Below, one piece after another: positions 35,062 to 45,261 of a stretch of 64,000 bases of DNA. Below the pieces are notes generated by a model. The model made no database searches, was not told where the DNA came from, and worked only from the letters and a program-made list of their open reading frames with translations. Position numbers and translations under genes: made by a program. The stretch is from contig JAFASX010000144.1 in assembly GCA_019244295.1 (NCBI GenBank), positions 31,094-95,093 on the forward strand. The letters run 5' to 3'. Position 1 is the stretch's first letter; every line of letters starts with the position of its first letter. This DNA comes from Pseudonocardia sp. (GTDB lineage: Bacteria > Actinomycetota > Actinomycetes > Mycobacteriales > Pseudonocardiaceae).

Positions 35062-35478
35062 CTAGCCGGGTGGTGGATGGTGATCTGGCAGCTTGGTTCG
35101 ACGACGCTTGATCCTGTCGTACATTCGACGCAGCTTGATTTCTTCCACGACGAAGCGCACAACCCCCCATATGACGCTGAGCGCTATCAACAGGAACAGC
35201 CACGCCCAGAACTGAGAGATCCCCTCGCTGATCCCGGAGAGCCAGCCGGAATCGACCATAGGGACTACGTGCGCGGCTGGCCGCGCGGAGCCATTGCCGA
35301 ACAAGGAGCCTCCCAAGGAGCCGTTGCCCAGCCAAGAGCTGGCGCGCGGTAACAGCACCGCTCCAGCCACGAACGGCGACACTCGCCAACACCAGCCCAC
35401 AACAAAATCATGCCCTGTCGACGCGCTCGCGTCGAGGCCATTACCCGCGGTGCTATGGCCGGTTGTCAGATTCTTCAA
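35062..35478 (-). CDS. Hypothetical membrane protein downstream of the HTH gene
   Basis: The frame of up to 138 residues has two hydrophobic segments, VVGWCWRVSPFVAGAVLLP near the start and FWAWLFLLIALSVIWGVVRF near the end. A strongly basic tail follows (VEEIKLRRMYDRIKRRRTKL). The central part is Gly/Ser-rich. The longest version starts at a TTG inside the end of the HTH gene (26-base overlap); a GTG about 30 residues further in is possible. No family was recognised. The overlap suggests co-expression with the regulator. Confidence 0.5.
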   Translation of the reverse strand: MKNLTTGHSTAGNGLDASASTGHDFVVGWCWRVSPFVAGAVLLPRASSWLGNGSLGGSLFGNGSARPAAHVVPMVDSGWLSGISEGISQFWAWLFLLIALSVIWGVVRFVVEEIKLRRMYDRIKRRRTKLPDHHPPPG

Positions 35479-35686
35479 GCAGGTTCCGGACGGAGTCCCG
35501 GGGGATCCGGAACGATCTGCCTACTCTCAGAGCAGGCAGCCGACCGCTGTTCATCAACCGATAGATCGTCATTTTGGACAGCCGAAGCATGGAGGCCACT
35601 TCGGCCACAGTAAGTAGGTCCAAGGGCTCATCCGCCCCGGTGATGCCGTGATCGGGCTCTCGCGTCCCGTTGGTCTCAATGTCCAT
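35453..35686 (-). CDS. Small BldC/excisionase-type MerR-like HTH protein
   Basis: The 77-residue protein has a single winged-helix DNA-binding domain: DLLTVAEVASMLRLSKMTIY, RLMNSGRLPALRVGRSFRIP and RDSVRNLLEESDNRP. This is the layout of BldC-like developmental regulators and of phage excisionases. The ATG at 35686 begins MDIETNG. With no phage genes nearby a BldC-like transcription factor is more likely than an excisionase. It precedes and overlaps a small membrane-protein gene and lies downstream of the paa cluster. Confidence 0.8.
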   Translation of the reverse strand: MDIETNGTREPDHGITGADEPLDLLTVAEVASMLRLSKMTIYRLMNSGRLPALRVGRSFRIPRDSVRNLLEESDNRP

Positions 35687-35794
35687 AACCCGGTTATCGA
35701 GGCCGAAGGGAGGGATGTTACGAGCGCGCACGCCGAGACCCACGTGATCCGGTTGGGCGAATCGGTTAGTGCCACTGGCTGGCACAGCCTACCG

Positions 35795-36850
35795 CTAAAT
35801 GTCGTAGTCGACGGTAACGGTGGCTGAGTTCGCCCGGCCCTGGCAGGTAAGCACGTAGCCGGCGGACAGCTCGTCATCCTCGAGAGCGAAGTTCCGACGC
35901 ATCACGACCTGCCCATCGGTCACCTTGGCTCGGCAGGTGCCGCACACGCCGCCCTTACACGCGAACGGGAGGTCACCCCGGACTCGTTGGGCGCCGTCGA
36001 GCACCGACTGGCTCTTGGACAGGCGCAACGTGGTGGCGCGACCGTGCAGCATTACCGTGACCTCGCTCATCTCGCCGCTTTCTTCGTCGATCACAGCGGA
36101 ATCAGCGGACCCGGCGGGGCCGCTCCGCTCGGGTGGCGGCTCGTCGACATAGAACAGCTCACGATGCACTCGGGTACCCGCGACTCCGAGTCCGGCGAGC
36201 ACCTCGGCGGCGTCCAACGCCATGCCCAGCGGGCCGCACAGCCACCACTCGTTGACGTCTTCGACGTCAACGAGCGTCGTGAGCAGCATATGCAGCCGAG
36301 CCGCATCGAGCCGTCCGAAAAAAACCTCGACCGCCGCCGGCTCTCTGGACAGCACATGTATCAGGTGCAGCCGTGCTGGATAGACGTTCTTCAAATCGGA
36401 GAGCTCTTCGCTGAACATCACCGTATCGGTGCGGCGATTACCGTACAGCAGCGTCACTCGGGAGCTGACGGACGAGGCCAGCACCGACGCCGCGATCGAA
36501 AGCACCGGAGTGATGCCAGCGCCTGCGGCGATCAAGCCGTGGTGCGCACCCGACGTCAGCTCGGGGGTGAACCTACCGGCCGGTGGAGCCACCTCGACTT
36601 CTTCCCCCGGCTGCAGCTGGTCGACCAGCCAGGGCGAGAACAGCCCCGCGGCCACCCTGCGGACACCCACCCGCAGCGGCCCGCCGGCTGGCGCGCAGAT
36701 CGAATACGAGCGGCGTTGCTCGCCTTTGTCGGTCCACCGGCGGAAAGTCAGGTACTGGCCAGGCCGAAACGCGAAGACCTCGCGCTGGTGGTTAGGCACG
36801 GTAAATGTGATCGCGGCGGCGTCGTCACACAACCGCTCAACAGAAGCCAC
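35795..36850 (-). CDS. paaE: Phenylacetyl-CoA epoxidase reductase subunit
   Basis: The product of 351 residues has a ferredoxin-NADP reductase-like half: FAFRPGQYLTFRRWTDKG, then RRSYSICAP for FAD and GLIAAGAGITPVLSIAAS for NADPH. A C-terminal plant-type [2Fe-2S] domain follows, with Cys residues in FACKGGVCGTCRAKVTDG and LTCQGRAN. It passes electrons from NADPH to the PaaAC diiron oxygenase. The usual N-terminal words FHRLR lie just upstream in the same frame without a good start codon, so the true start may be a non-standard codon 15-30 bases earlier. The gene lies 30 bases behind paaD, in the same frame. Confidence 0.93.
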   Translation of the reverse strand: MASVERLCDDAAAITFTVPNHQREVFAFRPGQYLTFRRWTDKGEQRRSYSICAPAGGPLRVGVRRVAAGLFSPWLVDQLQPGEEVEVAPPAGRFTPELTSGAHHGLIAAGAGITPVLSIAASVLASSVSSRVTLLYGNRRTDTVMFSEELSDLKNVYPARLHLIHVLSREPAAVEVFFGRLDAARLHMLLTTLVDVEDVNEWWLCGPLGMALDAAEVLAGLGVAGTRVHRELFYVDEPPPERSGPAGSADSAVIDEESGEMSEVTVMLHGRATTLRLSKSQSVLDGAQRVRGDLPFACKGGVCGTCRAKVTDGQVVMRRNFALEDDELSAGYVLTCQGRANSATVTVDYDI

Positions 36851-36880
36851 CCGCAGTCTGTGGAAGCAGTTGATACTAAC

Positions 36881-37399
36881 CTACCTCTCCCGCAGGTACT
36901 CGAACGGCTCTCGGCAGGACGAGCACCGGCGCAGCGCGGTACACGGGGTCGGCCCGAACGCGGACAGCTCCTCGGTGCGTGGTTCATCGCATCGGGGGCA
37001 GCGGACATCAAGGGGATGGGGAGCCAGTGTCAGCGGGACTGTTCCCCTGGGGCATGCCCCGATCTGTCCAGGCGGCGCGATACCAGCCTCGGCCAGCTTC
37101 CGGCGACCCTGTTCGCTGATCCAGTCAGTGCTCCAGGCAGGGGAAAGCACCGTGCGCACCCGCACCCGCGGGTAGCCGGCTTTGACCAGGCTGGCGCGCA
37201 GGTCGGCGCGAATCACCTCGTGTGCGGGACAGCCCGGGTAGGTCGGTGTGATCGTCACCACGACACAGTCCTCCCCCGGGCCGCCGACAATCTCGACCGC
37301 GCGAATCACCCCTAGGTCACCCAGGGTGAGCACCGGCAGTTCCGGGTCGATCACACTGGCCACCACCGAGAACACGTCCGGTCGAGGGTCGCTCACCAC
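36881..37399 (-). CDS. paaD: Phenylacetyl-CoA epoxidase maturation protein
   Basis: The 172-residue protein has an N-terminal DUF59/MIP18-like domain (IDPELPVLTLGDLGVIRAVE, TPTYPGCPAHEVIRADLRAS). A C-terminal zinc-ribbon-like part has Cys pairs in VRCPRCDEPRTEE and RRCSSCREPFEYLRER. PaaD is needed to make active PaaABCE, probably in iron-sulfur assembly of PaaE or in diiron loading. The start overlaps the paaC end by seven bases. Confidence 0.92.
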   Translation of the reverse strand: MVSDPRPDVFSVVASVIDPELPVLTLGDLGVIRAVEIVGGPGEDCVVVTITPTYPGCPAHEVIRADLRASLVKAGYPRVRVRTVLSPAWSTDWISEQGRRKLAEAGIAPPGQIGACPRGTVPLTLAPHPLDVRCPRCDEPRTEELSAFGPTPCTALRRCSSCREPFEYLRER

Positions 37400-38304
37400 G
37401 TTGCCCCTGGATGCTGGCGAGCCAGACTCTGCATCTCGGCGAGCAAGTGGCCCAGCGCTTCGGTGTGCACGCCCTGGCGTCCGCCGCGTCCAGCGAGGGT
37501 GCCGACCGCCAGTACTGCCGGACGGCTCAGCGTCGCCGCGGCCAGCACCTCGTCCAGCACAGCCGATACTTCGGTCCGAGTCTCAGAGGGGTCAATGGCG
37601 ACCCCCACCTGGATCAGCCGGCGCTCCAGTTCGGACGTTCGGAACAGCTCCTCGACATACGGCCACACCGCATCCAGCGCCGCTTGCATCCGCCGATGCG
37701 ACTCCTCAGTGCCGTCGCCGAGACGCAACGTCCAGCGGACTGCGTAGTCGCGGTGGTAGGCGAGCTCCTTGCCTGCGGTAACTGCCACAGCGGCGATCGC
37801 TGGGTCCGTCGAATTTCGCAGCCGGCGCATGATAGCGAAACGCCAACTGGAGAAGACCAGCAGCCGGGCCACGGCGTGGGCGAAATCCAGGCGATCGGAG
37901 AGCTCGGCCAAGGCAACGTTGCGGAACTGCGCCTGATCGCGCCAGAAGGCCAGCGCGTCCTCGTCCCGGCCGGCGCCCTCGACGAATCCGCCGCGCGCTA
38001 ACAGCGCCCGAGCCTGACCGAGCAGGTCGAGCGCGATGTTCGCCAGCGCGACCTCCTCCTCCAGCTCGGGAGCGTTGCTGACCCACTCCGAGACTCGGTG
38101 ACCGCAGACCAGCGCGTCGTCGCCGAGCATCTGGCAGTAACCGGCAAGATCACCGGGGACCGCCCCCGTCGGCACCGGCATCATGATTTCGACTGGGGTA
38201 TCCACGATGCCGCTCGCGGTCACGCTGGAACCGAAGGCCCAGCGCGGTTCATCGCGGTCGACAGTCTCAGCCAGCGACTGGTAAGCATCGAGGTGCCCGT
38301 TCAC
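37393..38304 (-). CDS. paaC: Phenylacetyl-CoA epoxidase subunit C (structural)
   Basis: The 303-residue protein is a ferritin-like helical subunit: LAGYCQMLGDDALVCGHRVS, ANIALDLLGQARALLARGG, ELAYHRDYAVRWTLRLGDGT. It pairs with catalytic PaaA in the multicomponent monooxygenase that epoxidises the ring of phenylacetyl-CoA. The N-terminal region DAYQSLAETVDRDEPRWAFG is as in actinobacterial homologues, which supports the start at 38304. That start overlaps the paaB stop (ATGA). Confidence 0.94.
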   Translation of the reverse strand: MNGHLDAYQSLAETVDRDEPRWAFGSSVTASGIVDTPVEIMMPVPTGAVPGDLAGYCQMLGDDALVCGHRVSEWVSNAPELEEEVALANIALDLLGQARALLARGGFVEGAGRDEDALAFWRDQAQFRNVALAELSDRLDFAHAVARLLVFSSWRFAIMRRLRNSTDPAIAAVAVTAGKELAYHRDYAVRWTLRLGDGTEESHRRMQAALDAVWPYVEELFRTSELERRLIQVGVAIDPSETRTEVSAVLDEVLAAATLSRPAVLAVGTLAGRGGRQGVHTEALGHLLAEMQSLARQHPGATW

Positions 38305-38594
38305 AGGTGTGGCACCTCGGGCGGGATCGAGTAAAACGTGGGATACCGGTACACCTTGTCGGCCGCCGGATCGAAGAACGACTCCTTCTCGTCCGGGCTC
38401 GAGGCGGTGATCAGATCCGACCGAACCACCCAGATCGACGCTCCCTCGTTGCGCCGAGTGTAGACATCCCGGGCGTTGTGCAAGGCCATCACATCGTCAG
38501 CGGCATGCAGCGAGCCGACGTGTACGTGGTTGAGCCCGCGCTTACCACGTACGAACACTTCGTAGAGTGGCCAGCCGCCGCGTCCGGTGCTCAT
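38301..38594 (-). CDS. paaB: Phenylacetyl-CoA epoxidase subunit B
   Basis: The 97-residue protein has the PaaB signature: [40 protein letters not shown] and [20 protein letters not shown]. PaaB bridges the AC heterodimers of the epoxidase. The ATG at 38594 overlaps the paaA stop (ATGA) and gives the family length; the frame remains open further upstream inside paaA, but that part is out-of-frame sequence. Confidence 0.95.
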   Translation of the reverse strand: MSTGRGGWPLYEVFVRGKRGLNHVHVGSLHAADDVMALHNARDVYTRRNEGASIWVVRSDLITASSPDEKESFFDPAADKVYRYPTFYSIPPEVPHL

Positions 38595-39553
38595 CCCTGT
38601 CCCGCCAGTCGTGCCCGTTGCTTGGCCGCGTACGCCGTGGCTGCCTCGCGAACCCAGGCTCCGTTCTCGTGCGCTCGGCGTCGATGGGCTAGCCGCTGGG
38701 CGTTGCACGGGCCCGCGCCGGAGATAACGGCCGCGAACTCCCGCCAGTCCGGCTCGCCGAAGTCGTGCGCTTGACGCTCCTCGTTCCAGCGCAGCGCAGG
38801 GTCCGGCAGCGTAACGCCCAGGGCGGCCGCCTGCGGAACGGTCATATCCACGAAACGCTGGCGCAGTTCGTCATTGGTGTGCCGTTTGATCCCCCAGGCC
38901 ATGGATTGTCGGGTGTTGGGCGAGTCGACGTCCGGCGGGCCGAACATCATCAACGATGGCCACCACCAGCGGTCGACTGACTCCTGCAGCATGGCGCGCT
39001 GTTCGTCGGTCCCGTTCGCCATGGTCAGCAGCAACTCAAAACCTTGACGCTGGTGGAACGACTCCTCCTTGCAAATCCGCACCATGGCCCTGGCGTACGG
39101 ACCATAGGAACAGCGGCACAGCGGTACTTGGTTGCAGATCGCCGCCCCATCGACCAGCCAACCAATCACGCCGATGTCCGCATAGCTCAGCGCTGGATAG
39201 TTGAAGATTGACGAGTACTTCTGGCGGCCGGTGATGAGCCGCTCGGTCAACTCGGTGCGGTCTATCCCCAGGGTTTCGGCGGCGGCATAGAGATACAGTC
39301 CGTGACCCGCTTCATCCTGCACCTTCGCCAGCAGGATCGTTTTGCGCCGCAGGCTCGGTGCGCGAAGCAGCCAGTTCCCCTCGGGCTGCATGCCGATGAT
39401 CTCGGAGTGGGCATGTTGAGCGATCTGTCGAATGAGGGTGGCCCGGTAGGCTGCCGGCATCCAGTCTCGGGGCTCGATCCGCTGGTCGGCCGCGATGGTT
39501 CGTTCGAAGTCCGCAGCCAGCTCCCAGGCCTGGCTCTGCTCGGTAACCGACAT
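38591..39553 (-). CDS. paaA: Phenylacetyl-CoA epoxidase catalytic subunit A
   Basis: The 320-residue diiron subunit shows the metal-ligand helices [20 protein letters not shown] (Glu and ExxH) and [20 protein letters not shown] (ExxH). It also has [20 protein letters not shown]. It catalyses O2-dependent epoxidation of phenylacetyl-CoA with electrons from PaaE. A clear GGAGG lies 7-8 bases before the ATG. It is first in the order paaABCDE, whose neighbours overlap or nearly touch. No regulator such as PaaR or PaaX is adjacent. Confidence 0.95.
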   Translation of the reverse strand: MSVTEQSQAWELAADFERTIAADQRIEPRDWMPAAYRATLIRQIAQHAHSEIIGMQPEGNWLLRAPSLRRKTILLAKVQDEAGHGLYLYAAAETLGIDRTELTERLITGRQKYSSIFNYPALSYADIGVIGWLVDGAAICNQVPLCRCSYGPYARAMVRICKEESFHQRQGFELLLTMANGTDEQRAMLQESVDRWWWPSLMMFGPPDVDSPNTRQSMAWGIKRHTNDELRQRFVDMTVPQAAALGVTLPDPALRWNEERQAHDFGEPDWREFAAVISGAGPCNAQRLAHRRRAHENGAWVREAATAYAAKQRARLAGQG

Positions 39554-39643
39554 TCACGACCTCCGTGATACGACCCCTCCTGGACGGTAACGCGGTTATA
39601 CCGTCCCGGATACCCACGCTAAGGTCAGAGTAAAGCCTGTTGC

Positions 39644-40447
39644 TTACCGGCCTTCGAAACGCGCTTGGCGCTTGGCGAGGAAGGCCTCCACCGCGCCCGC
39701 GTGATCGTGCGTCAGCCCCAGCCGGGCTTGGGCTTGGGCTTCGGATGCCAACACGGCCGACAACGTCGACACCGCGCCGAGCGCGAGCGCCTTCTTAATC
39801 TCCGCGTATGCGGCGGTTGGGCCAGCGGCCAGCCGCCCGGCCAGCTCCAGCGCTGAGGGCAGCACCTTGTCCACCGGCAGCACGGCGCGCACCAAACCCC
39901 ACTCCAACGCCTGCTCGGCGCTGAACGGCTCACCCAGCAGCATCAGCTCAGTGGCCCGTGCGGCGCCCAGTGCATGTACCAGGTGCGCCGAAAGCCCTGA
40001 ATCGGCGGTAAGCCCGATGGCGGCGAACGCGGTGGCGAACGTCGATCCTTCGGCCGCGAGCCGTAGGTCGCAGGCCAGCGCGAAACCAAGACCAGCCCCG
40101 GCCGCTGAGCCGTTGAGCGCGGCTATCACGGGCTTGGGCATGGTGGCCAGCAACTCAACGATCGGGTTGTAGTGCCGCTCGACTGTGTCGAACGCGGTCA
40201 CAGGGTCGGCCCGCAGCGCATTGGCGTGCTCTCGAAGATCCTGACCGACGCAGAAGGACTTGCCCGCGCCGGTCAACACCACTGCTCGGACGGACGAATC
40301 AGCCGATACCTTGCTCAGCTCATCGACCAGCGCGGACTTGAGTTCCACGGTGAGCGCGTTGCGCTGGGCAGGTCGGTTGAGGGTGACGACGGCGACGCCA
40401 GCGGCCGGCTCGCCGCGGCGGACCAGCACAGCGGGCTCAGGGTACAT
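39644..40447 (-). CDS. Enoyl-CoA hydratase/isomerase, PaaG-like
   Basis: The 267-residue crotonase-family protein has VAVVTLNRPAQRNALTVELK, the oxyanion-hole segment AALNGSAAGAGLGFALACDL and LTADSGLSAHLVHALGA. The acidic residue (Asp) before SGLS is in the position used by PaaG-type isomerases. In the phenylacetate pathway PaaG converts the ring epoxide to the oxepin. It lies 90 bases upstream of paaA on the same strand, so it probably belongs to the paa operon. A 56-base perfect palindrome begins 10 bases before its start codon and takes the place of a ribosome site. Confidence 0.85.
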   Translation of the reverse strand: MYPEPAVLVRRGEPAAGVAVVTLNRPAQRNALTVELKSALVDELSKVSADSSVRAVVLTGAGKSFCVGQDLREHANALRADPVTAFDTVERHYNPIVELLATMPKPVIAALNGSAAGAGLGFALACDLRLAAEGSTFATAFAAIGLTADSGLSAHLVHALGAARATELMLLGEPFSAEQALEWGLVRAVLPVDKVLPSALELAGRLAAGPTAAYAEIKKALALGAVSTLSAVLASEAQAQARLGLTHDHAGAVEAFLAKRQARFEGR

Positions 40448-40456
40448 AGTCGGATG

Positions 40457-40512
40457 CTAACGCCGTGAGTGGCGAGTATGGCTATAGCCATACTCGCCAC
40501 TCACGGCGTTAG
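40457..40512. repeat. Perfect 56-base palindrome
   Basis: The 28-base arm CTAACGCCGTGAGTGGCGAG plus TATGGCTA is followed without a spacer by its exact reverse complement. The element lies between two divergent genes, 10 bases from the start of the enoyl-CoA hydratase gene and 168 bases from gltB. It therefore cannot act as a terminator of converging genes. It could be a mobile palindromic repeat, a large protein-binding site or a cruciform. Similar GTGAGTGGCGA palindromes are, from memory, common between genes of Pseudonocardiaceae. Confidence 0.9.
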
Positions 40513-40680
40513 GGCCCAACAGCAGTTACGCTTAGCGAACACCGCTGGCCTCGCGCGCCCAGATGACCACCAACGCGCGAGGCCGCTGCATACCCGCCGC
40601 CGACCAACGCCTGGCGCTCGCCCAGCCAACCCGGATACGACGGCGCCAAGGCTCGCTGATCGAGACGACGAGAGGTGCAT

Positions 40681-43600
40681 GTGAACGCTGCTCAGCTGCC
40701 CAAGGGGCCCCCTGCACACCCGCGCCGCAGACACACTGCGGAGGGACTGTACGACCCCAATTTCGAGCATGATGCCTGTGGTGTGGCCTTTGTCGCCGAC
40801 CTGGCCGGCCGGCGCGACCACGACATCGTACGTAAGGCTCTCACAGCCCTACGTAACATGGAACACCGGGGTGCGCGGGGCGCCGAACCCGATGCGGGCG
40901 ACGGCGCGGGCATTCTTATCCAGGTCCCGGACAACTTCTTCCGCCAGGTAGTGGACTTCGCCCTGCCCGAACCAGGGCAGTACGCGGTCGGCATCGGCTT
41001 CCTGCCCGACGATGACGCCGACGAGGCCGAGGCTAGGACCGCCATTGCGGACATCGCGGCGCGGGAGGGAGCCCGAGTGTTGGGTTGGCGGGAGTTACCC
41101 ACTAATCCCTTTAGCCTCGGGGACACCGCGCGCTCCGTGATGCCGCGCTTCAGCCAGCTGTTTCTGGCTGGTAACGACCACCAGCAAGGACTGGACCTGG
41201 AGCGGCTGGCCTTCTGCGTGCGACGGCGCGCTGAACATGATCTGGCTGAACACGATCTGGAAGTCTATTTCCCCAGCCTCTCTGGGCGGACGATAGTCTA
41301 CAAAGGCATGCTCACTGAAGAGCAGCTGGTCAGCTTCTACCCGGATCTTTCCGACGAACGGGTCACCAGCTCGCTGGGTCTGGTGCACTCCCGGTTCTCC
41401 ACGAATACCTTTCCCTCCTGGCCGTTGGCGCATCCCTATCGGATGCTCGCGCACAACGGTGAGATCAACACCGTGCGCGGCAACCGGAACTGGATGCACG
41501 CCAGGGAGAGTCAGCTCGCCACTGGCCTGATCCCCGGTGCCCTGAGCCGGCTCTTTCCCATCGTCACCAACGAGGTCAGCGACTCCGCGTCTTTCGACGA
41601 GGTACTTGAGCTGCTGCATCTAAGTGGCCGTTCGATGCCGCACGCGGTGCTGATGATGATTCCGGAAGCGTGGGAGAACCACACCGAGATGGATCCGGCG
41701 CGCCGGGCGTTCTACCAGTTCCACGCGACGCTGATGGAACCGTGGGACGGTCCGGCGCTGATCGCGTTCACTGACGGCAACGTGATCGGCGCGGTGCTCG
41801 ACCGCAACGGTCTGCGACCGGCCCGGTACTGGGTCACCGAGGACGGGCTGGTGGTGCTGGCCAGCGAGGTCGGTGTATTGGACATCGACCCGACGACCGT
41901 GGTGCGCAAGGGCCGGCTGGAGCCGGGCCGGATGTTCCTCGCCGATCTGAAGGCCGGCCGAATCGTGAGCGATAAGGAGATCAAAGGTCAGTTGGCCGCG
42001 GAACACCCCTACGCCGAGTGGGTTGCCAAGGGCTTGACCCGGCTGGAGGATTTGCCGGAGCGGGAGCGCGTGGTGTTCAGCCATGCCTCGCTGGTGCAAC
42101 GCCAGCAGGCGATCGGCTACACCTCCGAGGAGCTGGAGGTGCTCCTTGCCCCTATGGCGCTGACTGGCTCGGAGCCGATCGGCTCGATGGGTAACGATGC
42201 CCCGTTGGCGCCGTTCTCTGCGCGCCCCCGGCCGCTGTTCGATTACTTCACCCAGATGTTCGCCCAGGTCACCAACCCTCCCTTGGACGCGATTCGGGAA
42301 GAACTGGTCACCTCTCTACAGACCCAGCTCGGCGCCGTGCCCAACCTGTTGGTCGGTACGGCCGACTCCTGCCAGCGGATCGTGCTGTCGTTCCCCGTGC
42401 TGGACAACGACGAACTGGCCAAGCTTGTGCACATCGACGATGACGGCGACCAGCTGTGCTACCGGGCTGTCACCGTCCAGGGTGTCTACAAGGTGCACGG
42501 CGGCGGCCCGGCGCTGCGGGCTCGGCTACACGCGATCTGTACCGAAGTCGCCGAGGCCGTCGAGGACGGCGCCCGGCTCGTGGTGCTGTCCAACCGGGGC
42601 GTGAACGCCGAGAACGCGCCGATCCCGTCGCTGTTGCTCACCGGCGCGGTGCACCACCATCTGCTGCGGCAGAAGACGCGTACCCAGGTCGGTTTGGTGG
42701 TAGAAGCCGCCGACGCCCGCGAAGTGCACCACATCGCGCTGCTCATTGGCTATGGCGCGGCCGCGGTCAACCCGTATCTGGCTATGGCGACCGTGGAGGA
42801 CATGTGCGATCGAGGTCTGCTCGGCGATCTTGATAGGCGCACCGCCACCCGCAACCTGATCAAGGCACTGGGTAAGGGCGTGCGCAAGACGATGTCGAAG
42901 ATGGGCGTTTCGACGGTGGCGTCCTACACCGGAGCGCAGATCTTCGAGGCTATTGGGCTGGGCCCGGAGGTAATCGAGACGTGCTTCACCAGCACCACCT
43001 CACGTCTCGGCGGTGTGGGCTTCGACACCCTCGCGGCTGAGGTCGCCCGCTGGCATCGGCTGGCCTTTCCCCCTGACGGTGTATACGCGGCACACCGTGA
43101 GCTGCCCACCGGAGGTGAGTACCAGTGGCGCCGCGAGGGCGAAGCGCACCTATTCAACCCGGCCACGGTGTTCAAGCTGCAGCATTCCACTCGGACCGGC
43201 CGCTACGAGATCTTCAAGGAGTACAGCAAGTTGGTCGACGACCAGTCGAGGCGGTTGATGACGCTGCGCGGGCTGTTCTCCTTCCGCGAGGGGGTCCGCG
43301 AGCGGGTGCCGCTCTCTGAGGTGGAGCCGGTCTCGGAGATCGTCAAAAGGTTCGCCACCGGGGCCATCTCCTATGGGTCCATTTCTAAGGAAATGCACGA
43401 GGTGCTGGCCATCGCGATGAACCGACTAGGCGCCAAATCGAACACCGGCGAGGGTGGCGAGGACGCCGACCGCTACATCCCGGACGCCAATGGTGACCTG
43501 CGCCGCTCGGCGATCAAGCAGGTGGCCTCCGGGCGGTTCGGGGTGACCAGCGAGTACCTAGTTAACGCCGATGACTTACAGATCAAGATCTCCCAGGGGG

Positions 43601-45261
43601 CCAAGCCCGGCGAGGGCGGCCAGCTACCCGGCACCAAGGTCTATCCCTGGATCGCTAAGACCCGGTACTCGACCCCGGGCGTTGGGCTCATCTCCCCACC
43701 GCCGCACCACGACATCTACTCCATCGAGGACATTAAACAGCTCATTCACGACCTGAAGAACGCCAATCCCAGGGCACGGGTGCATGTCAAGCTGGTGAGC
43801 GAGGTCGGCGTGGGAACCGTGGCGGCCGGAGTCGCCAAGGCGTACTCCGATGTGGTGCTCATCTCCGGCCACGACGGCGGCACCGGGGCTTCGCCGCTGT
43901 CGTCGATCAAGCATGCCGGCACCCCATGGGAGCTGGGCCTGGCCGAGACCCAGCAGACGCTGCTGGCCAACAAGCTGCGTGACCGGATCGTGGTGCAGAC
44001 CGATGGCCAGCTCAAGACCGGGCGCGATGTGATGATCGCGGCGCTGCTTGGCGCGGAGGAGTTCGGCTTCGCCACCGCGCCGCTGGTCGTCTCGGGCTGC
44101 ATCATGATGCGGGTATGTCACCTGGATACCTGCCCGGTGGGGGTGGCGACCCAGAATCCAGTGCTACGCGCGAAATTCAGCGGCAAGGCCGAGCACGTGG
44201 TCAACTTCTTCGAGTTTGTGGCCCAAGAGGTGCGCGAGCACCTCGCGGCGCTGGGCTTCCGCACCCTGGCCGAGGCGGTCGGGCGCACTGAGATGCTGGA
44301 CACCCGGCACGCGGTCGCGCGTTGGAAGGCGTCCGGGCTGGATCTCGCGCCGATCCTGCACGTGCCGGCGGGCACCGACCCGGACGCGCCCCGGTATCGA
44401 ACGAAGGACCAGGAGCACGGGCTAGAGAAAGCGCTGGACAACACTCTCATTCAGCTTTCCGAGGGAGCGCTGGACGGCGGCGATCCGGTGCGGCTGGACC
44501 TCCCCGTGCGCAACGTCAACCGGACCGTTGGGACCATGCTGGGATACCAACTCACTCGCCGCTGGGGCGCGGCGGGGCTGCCGGACAACACCATCGATGT
44601 GACCTTGACCGGCTCGGCTGGGCAGTCACTTGGCGCCTTCCTGCCAAGGGGCATCACCTTACGCCTGATCGGTGACGCCAACGACTACGTCGGCAAGGGC
44701 CTGTCCGGCGGCCGGATCATCGTGCGGCCCCATCCAGGCGCGCAGTTCATCGCCGAGCACAACATCATCGCTGGGAACGTGATCCTCTATGGCGCCACCT
44801 CCGGTGAGATGTTCTTACGCGGGATGGTGGGTGAGCGATTCTGCGTGCGAAACTCCGGCGCGGTGGCCGTGGTTGAGGGAGTTGGCGACCACGGCTGCGA
44901 GTACATGACCGGTGGGTGGGTCGTCGTGCTTGGACCAACCGGACGCAATTTTGCCGCCGGCATGTCCGGCGGGATCGCGTACCTGCTCGATATGACCGCC
45001 GGTCGGGTCAATCAGGAGATGGTTGACCTGGACACGCTGAATGACTCCGATCGTGAGTTCTTATTCGATGTGGTGGGGCGCCACCACGCCGAAACCGGCT
45101 CAGCGGTCGCGCACGAGCTGCTGGCCGACTGGGACGTGGCGATAGGTCGGTTCAGCAAAGTCATGCCGAAGGACTTCAAGCGAGTGCTAGCCGCGCGCGA
45201 AGCCGCCCAGCGCGACGGCCGGGACGTCAACGAGGCGATTATGGAGGCCGCTCATGGCTGA
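40681..45261 (+). CDS. gltB: Glutamate synthase large subunit
   Basis: The product of about 1526 residues has a class II glutamine amidotransferase N-domain whose mature N-terminal Cys is Cys33 in [16 protein letters not shown]. The propeptide is thus 32 residues. A central domain, the FMN/[3Fe-4S] synthase domain ([39 protein letters not shown]) and the C-terminal beta-helix ([12 protein letters not shown]) follow. It converts glutamine and 2-oxoglutarate to two glutamates. The GTG at 40681 is preferred because GAGAGG lies five bases upstream; a GTG at 40675 is also in frame. The stop overlaps gltD by eight bases. Confidence 0.97.
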   Translation: MNAAQLPKGPPAHPRRRHTAEGLYDPNFEHDACGVAFVADLAGRRDHDIVRKALTALRNMEHRGARGAEPDAGDGAGILIQVPDNFFRQVVDFALPEPGQYAVGIGFLPDDDADEAEARTAIADIAAREGARVLGWRELPTNPFSLGDTARSVMPRFSQLFLAGNDHQQGLDLERLAFCVRRRAEHDLAEHDLEVYFPSLSGRTIVYKGMLTEEQLVSFYPDLSDERVTSSLGLVHSRFSTNTFPSWPLAHPYRMLAHNGEINTVRGNRNWMHARESQLATGLIPGALSRLFPIVTNEVSDSASFDEVLELLHLSGRSMPHAVLMMIPEAWENHTEMDPARRAFYQFHATLMEPWDGPALIAFTDGNVIGAVLDRNGLRPARYWVTEDGLVVLASEVGVLDIDPTTVVRKGRLEPGRMFLADLKAGRIVSDKEIKGQLAAEHPYAEWVAKGLTRLEDLPERERVVFSHASLVQRQQAIGYTSEELEVLLAPMALTGSEPIGSMGNDAPLAPFSARPRPLFDYFTQMFAQVTNPPLDAIREELVTSLQTQLGAVPNLLVGTADSCQRIVLSFPVLDNDELAKLVHIDDDGDQLCYRAVTVQGVYKVHGGGPALRARLHAICTEVAEAVEDGARLVVLSNRGVNAENAPIPSLLLTGAVHHHLLRQKTRTQVGLVVEAADAREVHHIALLIGYGAAAVNPYLAMATVEDMCDRGLLGDLDRRTATRNLIKALGKGVRKTMSKMGVSTVASYTGAQIFEAIGLGPEVIETCFTSTTSRLGGVGFDTLAAEVARWHRLAFPPDGVYAAHRELPTGGEYQWRREGEAHLFNPATVFKLQHSTRTGRYEIFKEYSKLVDDQSRRLMTLRGLFSFREGVRERVPLSEVEPVSEIVKRFATGAISYGSISKEMHEVLAIAMNRLGAKSNTGEGGEDADRYIPDANGDLRRSAIKQVASGRFGVTSEYLVNADDLQIKISQGAKPGEGGQLPGTKVYPWIAKTRYSTPGVGLISPPPHHDIYSIEDIKQLIHDLKNANPRARVHVKLVSEVGVGTVAAGVAKAYSDVVLISGHDGGTGASPLSSIKHAGTPWELGLAETQQTLLANKLRDRIVVQTDGQLKTGRDVMIAALLGAEEFGFATAPLVVSGCIMMRVCHLDTCPVGVATQNPVLRAKFSGKAEHVVNFFEFVAQEVREHLAALGFRTLAEAVGRTEMLDTRHAVARWKASGLDLAPILHVPAGTDPDAPRYRTKDQEHGLEKALDNTLIQLSEGALDGGDPVRLDLPVRNVNRTVGTMLGYQLTRRWGAAGLPDNTIDVTLTGSAGQSLGAFLPRGITLRLIGDANDYVGKGLSGGRIIVRPHPGAQFIAEHNIIAGNVILYGATSGEMFLRGMVGERFCVRNSGAVAVVEGVGDHGCEYMTGGWVVVLGPTGRNFAAGMSGGIAYLLDMTAGRVNQEMVDLDTLNDSDREFLFDVVGRHHAETGSAVAHELLADWDVAIGRFSKVMPKDFKRVLAAREAAQRDGRDVNEAIMEAAHG

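Noticed and set aside
35453..35686. Phage excisionase marking an integrated element
   Set aside because: No integrase, attachment repeats or phage genes lie near; a BldC-like regulator explains the protein.
35987..37315. A 442-codon open frame antisense to paaE and paaD
   Set aside because: The sense strand encodes clear PaaE and PaaD domains with cofactor motifs; the antisense product has no recognisable fold.
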